A stretch of DNA of 64,000 nt, from assembly GCF_008932115.1 (NCBI RefSeq), contig NZ_CP044544.1, positions 1 through 64,000 of the forward strand, given 5' to 3'. This document shows, piece after piece, positions 35,531-44,575 of the stretch (its first letter is position 1; each line of letters starts with the position of its first letter). The notes beneath the pieces are model-generated. The model saw only the letters and a program-made list of their open reading frames with translations. It did not search any database and was not told where the DNA came from. The translations under genes were made by a program, and so were the position numbers. This stretch comes from Bradyrhizobium betae (lineage in GTDB: Bacteria > Pseudomonadota > Alphaproteobacteria > Rhizobiales > Xanthobacteraceae).

Positions 35531-36619
35531 ATGAAAGAACTTTCAATGGATGAGCGCGAAGTTGACCGTGTGCCGGACGATGCCTGGCACGCGGCGATGG
35601 GCATGTTTGCGGACGTGCACTACGAGCAGACCGCGATCTACGGATCCGGACAACGAGGCGAACGATCGAGCCACATTCTTCTGCGTCGCGATGGCATTCC
35701 CTTCGGAGGCGCGCGCGTCGGACTTTACCTCGTACCTTGGATCGGCCGTGGAATGGCGCTCGTCCGCTTCGCGCCGTTTTGGCGACCCGTCGGCGGATCA
35801 CACGATCCTGGACCCTACAAGAAGGTAATCGGGGCGCTGCTGGACGAATATTGTCGGCGCCGAAAGCTTTACCTCGTCATTCGGCCGCGACCGCATCCGG
35901 ACTTCTATCCAGCCGAGGCCCAGGCGCTCGGCGAGATGGGGCTCGAAGGTTCTGCGTCGTCGATGCTTGACCGCTATTTCGTCGATGCGACGCTTGACGA
36001 GGCCGAGCAGCAGAAAAGCCTGGACCAGCGATGGCGCTACAATCTCCGCAAGGGGCTCGCGCACAATCTCGACGTCCGTATCGGCGACGCTGCCCCTGAT
36101 ATCAAAACGTTCCAGGATATCTATGCGGAGATGGTCCGGCGCAAGAACCTAAACTATCCGGGCGTCGATCTGCCCGCCACCATTCCGGAACTGGTGCGAC
36201 TGCCGGAACGCATGAAAATGCGGATCGCTCTGGCTTACCATGAAGGAAAGCCGATCGGCGGCCTGGCGTTCAGCGTCGTCGGCGATCTTGCCTACTACGT
36301 CTTCGGTGCAACCAGTGACGAGGCGACCGAATTGAACCCCGGTTACGTGCTGCAGTGGCACGTCATCCGCTGGTTACGGGAAAACGCCCAGGTGCGTTGG
36401 TACGAACTCGGCGGACCCGGCGACCCGGGCATACGACAATTCAAAAAAGGACTGGCGGGCAAACGAGGCGTTCTGCTCGCCGTGCGAGAATTTCACTACT
36501 GCCCCGATGTGATCGCACGCGTCGTCGTCGGAGGGCTGTTTGCCCTTCGCGATGCGCGCAACAGAATCCAACGTTGGCAGCGTGAAAGAGCGCCTTCCAT
36601 TGGAAGGCAGAGCAACTGA
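35531..36619 (+). CDS. FemAB/GNAT-like peptidoglycan or lipid-linked acyltransferase
   Basis: 362 residues without signal or membrane helix. Two GNAT-like halves are suggested; the second has MRIALAYHEGKPIGGLAFSV, AYYVFGATSDEATELNPGYV and QWHVIRWLRENAQVRWYELGG, the typical pattern of FemABX and LPG-synthesis-like proteins that attach amino acids to lipid II. Ends PGIRQFKKGLAGKRG. It is placed inside a copper operon, between cupredoxin and CusF, with a 17-bp gap. A role in envelope modification under metal stress is inference. Confidence 0.7.
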   Translation: MKELSMDEREVDRVPDDAWHAAMGMFADVHYEQTAIYGSGQRGERSSHILLRRDGIPFGGARVGLYLVPWIGRGMALVRFAPFWRPVGGSHDPGPYKKVIGALLDEYCRRRKLYLVIRPRPHPDFYPAEAQALGEMGLEGSASSMLDRYFVDATLDEAEQQKSLDQRWRYNLRKGLAHNLDVRIGDAAPDIKTFQDIYAEMVRRKNLNYPGVDLPATIPELVRLPERMKMRIALAYHEGKPIGGLAFSVVGDLAYYVFGATSDEATELNPGYVLQWHVIRWLRENAQVRWYELGGPGDPGIRQFKKGLAGKRGVLLAVREFHYCPDVIARVVVGGLFALRDARNRIQRWQRERAPSIGRQSN

Positions 36620-36631
36620 AGAGGAACGAAT

Positions 36632-36937
36632 ATGAGATCCAACAAAATCGTAGCAGGTGCCCTCGCGGTGTCACTCGCGTTGTCGTCGGCCGCCGCCCTC
36701 GCACAGGCGGCGATGGCCAACGGGGAGGTCAAGAAGATCGATGAGGCCGCAGGGAAGATCACCTTGAAGCACGGCCCGATCAAGAACCTCGACATGGACG
36801 AGGACGGCATGACCATGGTGTTCCGCGTCCAGGATCCGGCGATGCTCAAGCAGGTCAAGGTCGGCGATAAGGTCCAGTTCGAAGCCGAACGGGCAACGGC
36901 CGGCATCACCATTACCAAGCTGCAGAAGGGCAAGTAG
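36632..36937 (+). CDS. cusF: CusF-like periplasmic copper chaperone
   Basis: 101 residues with a signal peptide (residues 1-25). CusF fold features: ANGEVKKIDEAAGKITLKHG with the first His, IKNLDMDEDGMTMVFRV with the Met-x-Met ligands, and VGDKVQFEAE. CusF delivers Cu(I)/Ag(I) to CusB. GAGG ribosome-binding site 9 bp before 36632. It precedes copC by about 90 bp. Confidence 0.85.
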   Translation: MRSNKIVAGALAVSLALSSAAALAQAAMANGEVKKIDEAAGKITLKHGPIKNLDMDEDGMTMVFRVQDPAMLKQVKVGDKVQFEAERATAGITITKLQKGK

Positions 36938-37026
36938 GGAGTGGTGGTCCGGCGCGGCGGTCCGAAGACTGCCGCGTCGAGTCGACCCATTAATCCAACA
37001 GTTCAAGCGTCAAAAGGAAAACTCGA

Positions 37027-37392
37027 ATGTCGAATACTTCAGCGGCGGCCTTCACACTAATTGCAGCAATCCTATGCAGTGGCGTCGTCTATGCCCATCC
37101 GCAGATCCAATCGGCGGAGCCCGGGGCGGGTGTGGCGACGACTGCACCCAAGCAGATCAGGATCATGTTCAATGAAACCGTCATCCCGCAATTCTCCGGC
37201 GTCGAACTAAAGGATCAAGCCGGAAAGACAGTCGCAACCGGAAAATCACAAACTGACCCGGCCAACAAGAAACTGTTGGTGGTGCCGGTGAAGGAGCAGT
37301 TAGTCCCGGGCGACTATAAGGTCGAGTGGCACGCCGTGTCGGACGACACCCATCGCGTCAAGGGCACCTACTCCTTCAGCGTGACCCGCTGA
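37027..37392 (+). CDS. copC: CopC copper-binding periplasmic protein
   Basis: 121 residues; signal cleaved after VVYA to leave His at the new N-terminus (HPQIQSAEPGAGVAT), the conserved CopC copper ligand. The family end DYKVEWHAVSDDTHRVKGTY supplies the Asp and His ligands. No Met-rich Cu(I) loop is evident, so it is of the Cu(II)-only class. Stop overlaps the copD start by 1 bp. Confidence 0.9.
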   Translation: MSNTSAAAFTLIAAILCSGVVYAHPQIQSAEPGAGVATTAPKQIRIMFNETVIPQFSGVELKDQAGKTVATGKSQTDPANKKLLVVPVKEQLVPGDYKVEWHAVSDDTHRVKGTYSFSVTR

Positions 37393-38327
37393 TGGTTGAG
37401 GACGGACTCATCCTCGCGCGGTTTCTGCATTATGCGGCGACGACGACGCTCGCCGGTCTGTCGTTTTTCCCGCTCTACGCATATGCGGGGGGCGAACCGG
37501 AGGCGTTCGGCTGCTGGCGACGGAGACTGCTTCTGTGGACCGCCGTTGCTGCGTTACTGAGCGGTCTCTTCTGGTTCGCGCTCGCGACCGCAAATATGAG
37601 CGGCAGTCTTGACGACCTGGCCGATGCGGAGGTGGTCTGGGCGGTAGCCCACGATACCAGCTTCGGTATCGTCTGGACGATACGCATGTTCCTCGCCGTG
37701 GTCATCATCGGCGTAGCGGCGTGGGGTCTCCGTTCGAGGAGTTCCAGCAGTCGGAATTTTATGATGCCGTTTCTCGCGGCGGCGCTTTTGGTATCGTTGG
37801 CAGGTACGGGCCACACCCAGATCGAGGAGGGATGGGCAGGCGTTCTTCATGTGACGTCCGACGCCGCGCATCTTCTCGCCGCGAGCGCATGGCTGGGAGG
37901 ACTCATTCCGCTCGCAGTCATACTGCACCGTTACATCGGGACGAACCTGAACGAGGGAGCGAAGGACGTGGATCGGATTTTGCTGCGGTTTTCCGGCATG
38001 GGGTATGTTGCGGTAGCCACATTGATCGGATCGGGCCTCGTCAACAGCTGGTTTCTGGTTGGATCGATTCCTGGCTTGCTGAAAACGCTGTATGGCCAGG
38101 TTCTTCTCGCGAAACTGGCTTTATTTGGCGGCATGCTTCTACTCGCCGTCGCGAACCGGTTCTGGCTTGTTCCATCGATGAGCAAAATTCGGCCGGATGC
38201 CACTGACGGATCGGCCGCTTGGTCCGCACGGTTGCGCAGCCATGTGCTCGGCGAGCAGTTCTTGGGGTGGGCAGTTCTCTTTGCCGTGAGCATCCTCGGC
38301 ACGATGCAACCGTCCGTCGGGCATTGA
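37392..38327 (+). CDS. copD: CopD-family inner membrane copper protein
   Basis: 311 residues, about eight helices. CopD landmarks: RFLHYAATTTLAGLSFFPLY at the start, then VLHVTSDAAHLLAASAWLGG (histidines in the middle helices) and GQVLLAKLALFGGMLLLAVA. It partners CopC and is thought to allow copper passage over the inner membrane. Translation is coupled to copC through the shared ATGA. Confidence 0.88.
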   Translation: MVEDGLILARFLHYAATTTLAGLSFFPLYAYAGGEPEAFGCWRRRLLLWTAVAALLSGLFWFALATANMSGSLDDLADAEVVWAVAHDTSFGIVWTIRMFLAVVIIGVAAWGLRSRSSSSRNFMMPFLAAALLVSLAGTGHTQIEEGWAGVLHVTSDAAHLLAASAWLGGLIPLAVILHRYIGTNLNEGAKDVDRILLRFSGMGYVAVATLIGSGLVNSWFLVGSIPGLLKTLYGQVLLAKLALFGGMLLLAVANRFWLVPSMSKIRPDATDGSAAWSARLRSHVLGEQFLGWAVLFAVSILGTMQPSVGH

Positions 38328-38343
38328 TCAAGGAAGACTTCAC

Positions 38344-38865
38344 TTGAAGACGATAAAGGTGACCGGTTTGGAAAGGATTATCGAGAGGACCCATGCCGCA
38401 GGCGGCATATCGCGACGAAGCGCGCTTGGAATTGTTGCGGCGGCATTGATGACCCCGATCGTTTCCGCGGCTGCACAGATTTCGGTCATTCAGGTTCACA
38501 AGGATCCGAATTGTGGTTGCTGTTCGGGTTGGGTTCGCCATCTCGCAGCCGCTGGGTTTGTCGTCACGGTTCAGGAAGAGGCTAACCTTCAACATGTCCG
38601 GAAACGTCTCGGTGTCCCGGCCGACCTGGCTGCGTGCCATACCGCCGAAACGGGTGGATACGTCATCGAGGGGCATGTTCCGGCTGCCGCGATCCGGCGC
38701 CTGCTGAAAGAAAGCCCCGTGGCGACGGGCGTAGCGGTTCCGGGAATGCCTGCGGGGTCGCCCGGCATGGAGGGCGGAGCGCCTGCGCGGTACGCCGTTG
38801 TTCTCTTCGGACCGGATGGTCGGCGTACTTACATGGAATTCGAGGGAGTGCGCTCCGTCGGCTGA
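38344..38865 (+). CDS. DUF411 copper-binding protein
   Basis: 173 residues from a TTG start. A twin-arginine-like signal (ISRRSALGIVAAALMTP) is followed by the DUF411 domain: VHKDPNCGCCSGWVRHLAAA (CGCC motif, residue 57), VPADLAACHTAETGGYVIEG and PAAAIRRLLKE. DUF411 proteins accompany CopCD and are annotated as metal-binding. A Gly/Pro/Met loop (VPGMPAGSPGMEGGAPA) gives extra possible ligands. It follows copD by 16 bp. Confidence 0.8.
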   Translation: MKTIKVTGLERIIERTHAAGGISRRSALGIVAAALMTPIVSAAAQISVIQVHKDPNCGCCSGWVRHLAAAGFVVTVQEEANLQHVRKRLGVPADLAACHTAETGGYVIEGHVPAAAIRRLLKESPVATGVAVPGMPAGSPGMEGGAPARYAVVLFGPDGRRTYMEFEGVRSVG

Positions 38866-38982
38866 AGTAATTCGGTTTCGGTTAACCAACGCCCTAAGCT
38901 TCACTATGGGCGGTCCATCGAGTGTCGAACATGTGAAGGAGTTTTTGCTTTGCAGGTTCCCTCCGCCATGGCAGGGTAGCCT

Positions 38983-39339
38983 ATGAATCTTCGCCGCCTC
39001 ATCGCTCAACTGCTTGCGGTTCTTGTGATCGCCGGGCTCATCGCTGCGCCGCTGGTGACGCCAGCGGCTGCAATGGGCCTATCGGGCTCCGGGATGGGAG
39101 GCACGGCGTCGATGTCGGGTGACATGCCATGTTGTCCCGACCATCAGAAGAGCAACGACTGCCACGATTGTCCGATCGTGGCGATGTGCATATCGACATT
39201 CGTGCAGGCCGCGCCTGCCATATCAGCTGCGATATTGATCCGGCAGCCGATACGCGTGATGCTTTTCGCGCTCGACGATACCATTTCCGACGGACTTGAC
39301 CGTCCACCTCCCGATCATCCGCCTCGAACCTTGGTCTGA
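38983..39339 (+). CDS. Small Cys/Met-rich membrane-associated protein
   Basis: 118 residues. N-terminal signal or helix (LLAVLVIAGLIAAPLVTPAA), then SGSGMGGTASMSGDMPCCPD and NDCHDCPIVAMCIS with five cysteines, a second short hydrophobic span and a Pro-rich tail. Similar small proteins are common in copper clusters but I recognise no named family. Metal binding through Met/Cys is likely. Confidence 0.6.
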   Translation: MNLRRLIAQLLAVLVIAGLIAAPLVTPAAAMGLSGSGMGGTASMSGDMPCCPDHQKSNDCHDCPIVAMCISTFVQAAPAISAAILIRQPIRVMLFALDDTISDGLDRPPPDHPPRTLV

Positions 39340-39361
39340 TAGGCGTTCCGACGCCGTATGC

Positions 39362-39389
39362 AACTGCGTGGTCGCAAAACCACGCAGTT
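39362..39389. terminator. Strong hairpin between the Cys-rich gene and the FixH/YtkA-like gene
   Basis: Perfect 11-bp arms, AACTGCGTGGT and ACCACGCAGTT, with a 6-nt CGCAAA loop. No T-run follows, so it is not a standard intrinsic terminator. It could be a processing or attenuation hairpin, or mRNA stabiliser, separating the copCD part of the operon from the cus part. Confidence 0.5.
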
Positions 39390-39439
39390 AGATGATGCAT
39401 GCCGCCTTGCGGCAGACCATGGATAATCGAGGATTCCAC

Positions 39440-39847
39440 ATGAAGACGTTTCGCTATTCGCGCACCATTAAGGCGGCGCTGATCGGCATTGCCATGACCG
39501 GTTCGGTCACCATTGCGCACGCCGATATCAAGAACTACGAATTCCAACTCGTCGACCAAACCGTGCAGGCGGGGCCCGACAAGACCATCACGGTCCGGCT
39601 CATCAATAAGGCCACTGGGAAGTCTGTTCCGGACGCCGTGATCTTCGCGACCCGTCTCGACATGACGCCCGACGGCATGCAGGAGATGGTGACCAAGATC
39701 GCTCCGATACCAGGAGCCGAGCCCGGCACTTATAAATTCAAGGCCAACGTCCCCATGGCGGGCCGTTGGCAGTTGTCCCTGGGTGCCAAGGTGCAGGGCG
39801 AGACCGGCACCGTCGAGAACAAGCTCGTCATCACGGCGCAGAAATGA
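39440..39847 (+). CDS. FixH/YtkA-like periplasmic protein of the Cus operon
   Basis: 135 residues. Signal ending near TIAHA, then a beta-sandwich: NYEFQLVDQTVQAGPDKTIT VRLINKATGKSVPDAVIF, and TYKFKANVPMAGRWQLSL near the end, typical of the YtkA-like/FixH domain. Methionines (DMTPDGMQEM) may bind copper. It overlaps cusB by 4 bp and is likely a copper-binding accessory to the pump. Confidence 0.75.
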   Translation: MKTFRYSRTIKAALIGIAMTGSVTIAHADIKNYEFQLVDQTVQAGPDKTITVRLINKATGKSVPDAVIFATRLDMTPDGMQEMVTKIAPIPGAEPGTYKFKANVPMAGRWQLSLGAKVQGETGTVENKLVITAQK

Positions 39848-41241
39848 GCCGCGCCGTTTTCGTCACCGCCACCGTCGCCGCGTTAATCGCGGCGGCGGGA
39901 GGCGGGTTCATCGTCGGCCGCGCGCAGCATTCGACCGTGCCGATGATCAGCACGGTTACGGCAGCGTCGGCGAAGCCGGGCGGTCCGCCGATTTATTTTC
40001 AGGATCCGGACAACAAACCGTTCTACTCGCTGACGCCGAGGAAAACATCCGACGGTCGCGACTATCACGCCGTACCCGCAGGCTCCGATGTCAGCTTCGA
40101 GGATGCCCCCGCACCAGTCGCGGCGACGGCCCCGGTAGAGCGCAAGATCAAATACTACCGCAACCCAATGGGCCTGCCGGACACGTCGCCGACGCCGAAG
40201 AAGGACCCGATGGGGATGGATTACATCCCTGTGTATGAGGGCGAAGACTCCGATGACGGCTCGGTCAAGCTGTCGCCGGGAAAGATCCAGCGTACCGGTG
40301 TGCAATCCGAGCCCGCGGCGCTCCGCGTCATTCACACGCTTATTCGTGCGCCGGGCACCATCCAACTCGACGAACGTCGTGCATCGATCGTGTCGTTTCG
40401 GTTCGAAGGCTTCATCGAGTCGGTCGAGAACGTCACCACTGGCGAACATGTGCACAAGGGGCAGCCGCTGATGCGGGTTTACAGCCCGAGTCTATCGAGC
40501 GCCGCCGCCGAGTATCTGTCCGCCCTGAATGGTTCATTGAGCGCACAGGCCCTGAAGGGCGCGCGGCGGCGGCTGGAGAATCTGGGTATGCCGGGAAAAG
40601 CCATTGCCGACATTGAACGTACGCGCGAAATCTCACTTTCTGTTGCATGGCCCGCACCGCAGGATGGCGACATCCTGGAACGCACGGCGGTGAACGGCAT
40701 GCGGGCGGCGCCGGGCGATGTGCTGTTTCGTATTGTAGATCATCGCGTTGTGTGGGTTCTGGTCGATATTGCCGAGCGCGATCTGGCGGGGATTGCCATC
40801 GGGCAAAAGGTCGACGTGCGTCCGCGCGCCTTCTCCGGTCGTAGTTTCAGCGGAAAAGTGGCGCTGATCTATCCGCATCTGAATGCACAGACGCGCACCG
40901 CGCGCGTCCGCATTGAGTTGGAGAATCCCGATGGTTTGTTGCGGCCCGATATGTACGTGGATGCGGCAATCGATACTGGCAATCCACAGCCGGTGCTGGC
41001 CATTCCGGAAAGTGCGGTTCTTGATACGGGCACCCGGCAGTCGGTACTCGTCGACAAAGGACAAGGGCGATTTGAGCCGCACGAGGTCAAGCTGGGCCAC
41101 CGCGGAGGCGGCTACGTCGAAGTCCGGGAAGGCCTCACGGATGGCGAGCCCGTCGTTACATCGGCCAACTTCCTGATCGATGCGGAGAGCAATCTGAAGG
41201 CCGCGTTGAAGGGCTTCTCGGAAGCGGGAACCCAGCCATGA
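39844..41241 (+). CDS. cusB: Cu/Ag efflux RND periplasmic adaptor, CusB family
   Basis: 465 residues. N-terminal anchor, then a heavy-metal-binding domain (YYRNPMGLPDTSPTPKKDPM, near residue 100) and a second weaker one before it (IYFQDPDNKPFYSLTPRK). The membrane fusion core follows: APGTIQLDERRASIVSFRFE, LFRIVDHRVVWVLVDIAERD and GLLRPDMYVDAAID. It receives Cu(I) from CusF and links CusA to the outer membrane channel. Overlaps both neighbours by 4 bp, so translation is coupled. Confidence 0.9.
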   Translation: MSRAVFVTATVAALIAAAGGGFIVGRAQHSTVPMISTVTAASAKPGGPPIYFQDPDNKPFYSLTPRKTSDGRDYHAVPAGSDVSFEDAPAPVAATAPVERKIKYYRNPMGLPDTSPTPKKDPMGMDYIPVYEGEDSDDGSVKLSPGKIQRTGVQSEPAALRVIHTLIRAPGTIQLDERRASIVSFRFEGFIESVENVTTGEHVHKGQPLMRVYSPSLSSAAAEYLSALNGSLSAQALKGARRRLENLGMPGKAIADIERTREISLSVAWPAPQDGDILERTAVNGMRAAPGDVLFRIVDHRVVWVLVDIAERDLAGIAIGQKVDVRPRAFSGRSFSGKVALIYPHLNAQTRTARVRIELENPDGLLRPDMYVDAAIDTGNPQPVLAIPESAVLDTGTRQSVLVDKGQGRFEPHEVKLGHRGGGYVEVREGLTDGEPVVTSANFLIDAESNLKAALKGFSEAGTQP

Positions 41242-44200
41242 TCGCTCGTTTGATCGCCTGGTCGGCGCGCAATTTGTTACTTGTGTTGTTCGGCGCCGGG
41301 TTTGCCGCCGCGGCCGGGATTTATGCTCTTGTCCATCTGCCGCTGGACGCGATCCCCGACCTCTCCGACACCCAGGTCATCGTCTACACCGAATATCCAG
41401 GTCAGGCGCCGCAAGTGATCGAGGACCAAGTCACCTATCCGTTGACGACGGCGATGTTGACCGTTCCTCGCTCGAAGGTTGTGCGCGGATTCTCGTTCTT
41501 TGGAGTCTCGTTCGTCTACGTGATTTTCGAGGACGGCACGGACATCTACTGGGCGCGTTCGCGGGTCCTTGAATTCCTCAATAGTGCTGCGTCGCGGTTG
41601 CCTTCCGGCGTCACCCCAACGATCGGCCCGGACGCCACAGGTGTAGGTTGGGTCTACCAATACGCGGTGATGTCGAAGGAGTTGAACCTTTCAGACACGC
41701 GTACGATTCAAGACTGGAACCTGAAGTTCGCGCTGGCCAAGGCCGAAGGCGTTGCCGAGGTCGCCAGTGTCGGCGGTTTCGTCAAGCAATACAACGTCAT
41801 CCTCGATCCACAACGCATGCGTGACCTCGGCATCACCATGCAGAAAATGCGCGATGCAATTCGCGCCAGCAACGCCGATGTCGGCGGGCGCACCGTCGAG
41901 CTTTCCGAATTCGAATACGTCATCCGCGGCAAGGGCTATCTGAAGAACATCAACGATCTCGGCAATGTCGTGCTCAAGACCAATAATGGCACGCCTGTTC
42001 TGCTCAAGGATGTTGCGCGCGTTGAACTCGGTCCGGACGAACGCCGCGGCATCGCCGAACTGAACGGCGAGGGTGAGGTCGCCGGTGGCATCGTGCTGCA
42101 GCGGTTCGGGCTCAATGCGCTCGACGTGATCGAGAATGTGAAAAAGCGCTTCAAGGAGATCGCTAGCAGTCTGCCTAAATCGGTCGAGATCGTCCCGGTC
42201 TACGATCGTTCGAACCTGATCAACGCCGCCATCGCGACGCTCAAGCACACACTACTGGAGGAAAGCGGGATCGTAGCTTTGGTCTGCATCATATTCCTGC
42301 TGCACGTTCGCAGTGCCTTGGTGGCGATCCTGATGCTGCCAGTCGGCGTACTGATGGCATTCGGCGCGATGAAACTATTGGGGATCGGCTCGAACATCAT
42401 GAGCCTCGGCGGCATCGCGATCGCCATCGGCGCCATGGTCGATGCCGCGATCGTCATGATCGAAAACGCCCACAAGCATCTGGAACGGGCCGAACCGGGG
42501 CGTTCCCGCGTCGATATCCTGATCGACGCGGCGTCGGAGGTCGGGCCTGCGTTGTTCTTCAGCCTTCTGATCATCACCGTCTCATTCATGCCGATTTTCA
42601 CGCTGGAATCGCAGGAAGGGCGGTTGTTCAGTCCGCTGGCCTTCACCAAGACGTTTGCGATGGCCGCGGCAGCCCTGCTGTCCGTCACCTTGGTGCCTGC
42701 CTTGATGGTAATTTGCGTCAGAGGTCGGATCGTTCCGGAACACAAAAACCCAATCAACAAGTTTCTGCTCTGGATCTATCGACCCGTGATCAAGGGCGTG
42801 CTGCGCGCCAAGACGCTGGTGATCCTGCTGGCTCTGGTCGTACTTGCGGTGACGATCTGGCCTGCGCGTCAGCTCGGCACCGAATTCATGCCAAACCTGA
42901 ACGAGGGCACGCTGCTCTACATGCCGACGACGCTGCCGGGAATTTCCATCACCAAGGCAGCCGAGTTGCTGCAAACCCAGGACAGGATCATCCGATCGTT
43001 TCCCGAGGTCGCCTCGGTGTTCGGAAAGGCTGGGCGTGCCGCCACCGCGACCGATCCGGCGCCTTCGGAAATGTTCGAGACCATCATCAACCTTAAGCCG
43101 AAGCAGCAATGGCGCCACGGGGTGACGGTCGACAGTTTGATTGCCGAGATGGACACGGCATTGCAGTTTCCAGGGGTCTCCAACGCCTGGACCATGCCGA
43201 TCAAGGCGCGCATCGACATGCTGTCGACCGGGATCCGGACGCCGGTCGGCGTCAAGGTGATCGGCACCGATCTTGTCGAGATCGACAAACTCGCCAAGCA
43301 GGTGGAGCAAGTCCTGAAAGCAGTGCCCGGAACGTCGTCGGCTTATGCCGAACGCGGCATCGGCGGCTATTATCTCGACATCACGCCGGATCGTGCGGCG
43401 CTCGCCCGTTACGGCATCATGGTTCAGGACGTGCAGGACGTCATCGCGACGGCGCTGGGTGGGCAGACCGTAACGACGACGGTGGAGGGGCGCCAGCGTT
43501 TCACCGTCAACATGCGCTATCCACGCGATCTGCGGGACAATCCGCAGGCGATCGCCAATGATGTCCTGGTGCCAATGCCGGGCGGCGGTGCCGTGCCGCT
43601 CGCCGAAGTCGCCAAGGTCGCATTAGCACGGGGACCTACGTCGATCCGGACCGAGAACGGCCAGTTGGCCAGCTACGTCTATGTCGACATCCGGGACCGT
43701 GATCTCGGCGGTTACGTCGCCGACGCGCAGAAAGCGGTGCAGGCCAGCATTCAATTTCCACCGGGATATTATGTCGTTTGGAGCGGGCAGTACGAATATC
43801 TCGAGCGGGCCACCGCGCGTCTGAAGATTGTGGTGCCGGTGACGCTGCTGATCATCTTCCTGCTGCTGTACCTCAACTTCCGCTCCATCACGGAGACCTT
43901 GATCGTCATGCTGTCGCTACCATTCTCTCTGGTCGGCGGCCTCTGGCTGATGTGGTGGCTTGGCTTCAATCTGTCGGTCGCCGTTGTCGTCGGCTTCATT
44001 GCCCTGGCTGGCGTCGCCGCCGAGACTGGCGTTGTCATGTTGATTTATCTCGATCACGCCTTGGCGGGGATCAAGGCGCGACGCGATGCCGAGGGGAATG
44101 CACTGACGCGTAGCGACCTCTACGATGCGATTATGGAAGGCGCGGTGGAGCGGGTGCGGCCGAAGATGATGACCGTCGTCGCCATCATCGCCGGTCTGCT

Positions 44201-44432
44201 GCCGATCATGTGGAGCACCGGGACCGGCTCCGAAATCATGCAACGCATCGCGGTACCGATGATCGGCGGCATGATCTCGTCGACGCTGCTAACGCTGATT
44301 GTAATTCCCGCGATCTACGGATTGGTGAAGGAATTCCGGTTGTCGAATGACGATGGCAGCGGCAATCGATCTACCACGCTGGCGGCTCTGGCGGCGAGGG
44401 CGACACAGCGCATTCCGGAACCAGCCGAATGA
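41238..44432 (+). CDS. cusA: Cu/Ag efflux RND permease, CusA family
   Basis: 1064 residues, normal CusA length with two six-helix blocks and two periplasmic loops. The proton-relay helix carries AIGAMVDAAIVMIENAHKHL (about residue 397), the monovalent Cu/Ag group signature. The first loop starts with DAIPDLSDTQVIVYTEYPGQ. Pumps Cu(I)/Ag(I) out through CusB and a TolC-like channel. Followed 8 bp later by the small Met-rich peptide. Confidence 0.93.
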   Translation: MIARLIAWSARNLLLVLFGAGFAAAAGIYALVHLPLDAIPDLSDTQVIVYTEYPGQAPQVIEDQVTYPLTTAMLTVPRSKVVRGFSFFGVSFVYVIFEDGTDIYWARSRVLEFLNSAASRLPSGVTPTIGPDATGVGWVYQYAVMSKELNLSDTRTIQDWNLKFALAKAEGVAEVASVGGFVKQYNVILDPQRMRDLGITMQKMRDAIRASNADVGGRTVELSEFEYVIRGKGYLKNINDLGNVVLKTNNGTPVLLKDVARVELGPDERRGIAELNGEGEVAGGIVLQRFGLNALDVIENVKKRFKEIASSLPKSVEIVPVYDRSNLINAAIATLKHTLLEESGIVALVCIIFLLHVRSALVAILMLPVGVLMAFGAMKLLGIGSNIMSLGGIAIAIGAMVDAAIVMIENAHKHLERAEPGRSRVDILIDAASEVGPALFFSLLIITVSFMPIFTLESQEGRLFSPLAFTKTFAMAAAALLSVTLVPALMVICVRGRIVPEHKNPINKFLLWIYRPVIKGVLRAKTLVILLALVVLAVTIWPARQLGTEFMPNLNEGTLLYMPTTLPGISITKAAELLQTQDRIIRSFPEVASVFGKAGRAATATDPAPSEMFETIINLKPKQQWRHGVTVDSLIAEMDTALQFPGVSNAWTMPIKARIDMLSTGIRTPVGVKVIGTDLVEIDKLAKQVEQVLKAVPGTSSAYAERGIGGYYLDITPDRAALARYGIMVQDVQDVIATALGGQTVTTTVEGRQRFTVNMRYPRDLRDNPQAIANDVLVPMPGGGAVPLAEVAKVALARGPTSIRTENGQLASYVYVDIRDRDLGGYVADAQKAVQASIQFPPGYYVVWSGQYEYLERATARLKIVVPVTLLIIFLLLYLNFRSITETLIVMLSLPFSLVGGLWLMWWLGFNLSVAVVVGFIALAGVAAETGVVMLIYLDHALAGIKARRDAEGNALTRSDLYDAIMEGAVERVRPKMMTVVAIIAGLLPIMWSTGTGSEIMQRIAVPMIGGMISSTLLTLIVIPAIYGLVKEFRLSNDDGSGNRSTTLAALAARATQRIPEPAE

Positions 44433-44440
44433 GGTGAACC

Positions 44441-44575
44441 ATGATGAACGGAATGATGATGCCCGGAATGATGTGGGGCATGGCGCTGGTGTGGCTGTTG
44501 GTGGTCGTCGTGCTGGTCCTGACGGCGGCGGGGCTCATTAAATATCTGCGGTCCGGAAAGGGAGACCGACAATGA
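44441..44575 (+). CDS. Small Met-rich single-span membrane peptide
   Basis: 44 residues with a GAGG ribosome-binding site: MMNGMMMPGMMWGMALVWLL, a single hydrophobic helix, then KYLRSGKGDRQ. Seven methionines in the first 13 residues lie on the periplasmic side, assuming the positive-inside rule, and could bind Cu(I). It overlaps the next cytochrome gene by 4 bp. Its near twin at 3513-3644 is frameshifted. No known function. Confidence 0.7.
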   Translation: MMNGMMMPGMMWGMALVWLLVVVVLVLTAAGLIKYLRSGKGDRQ

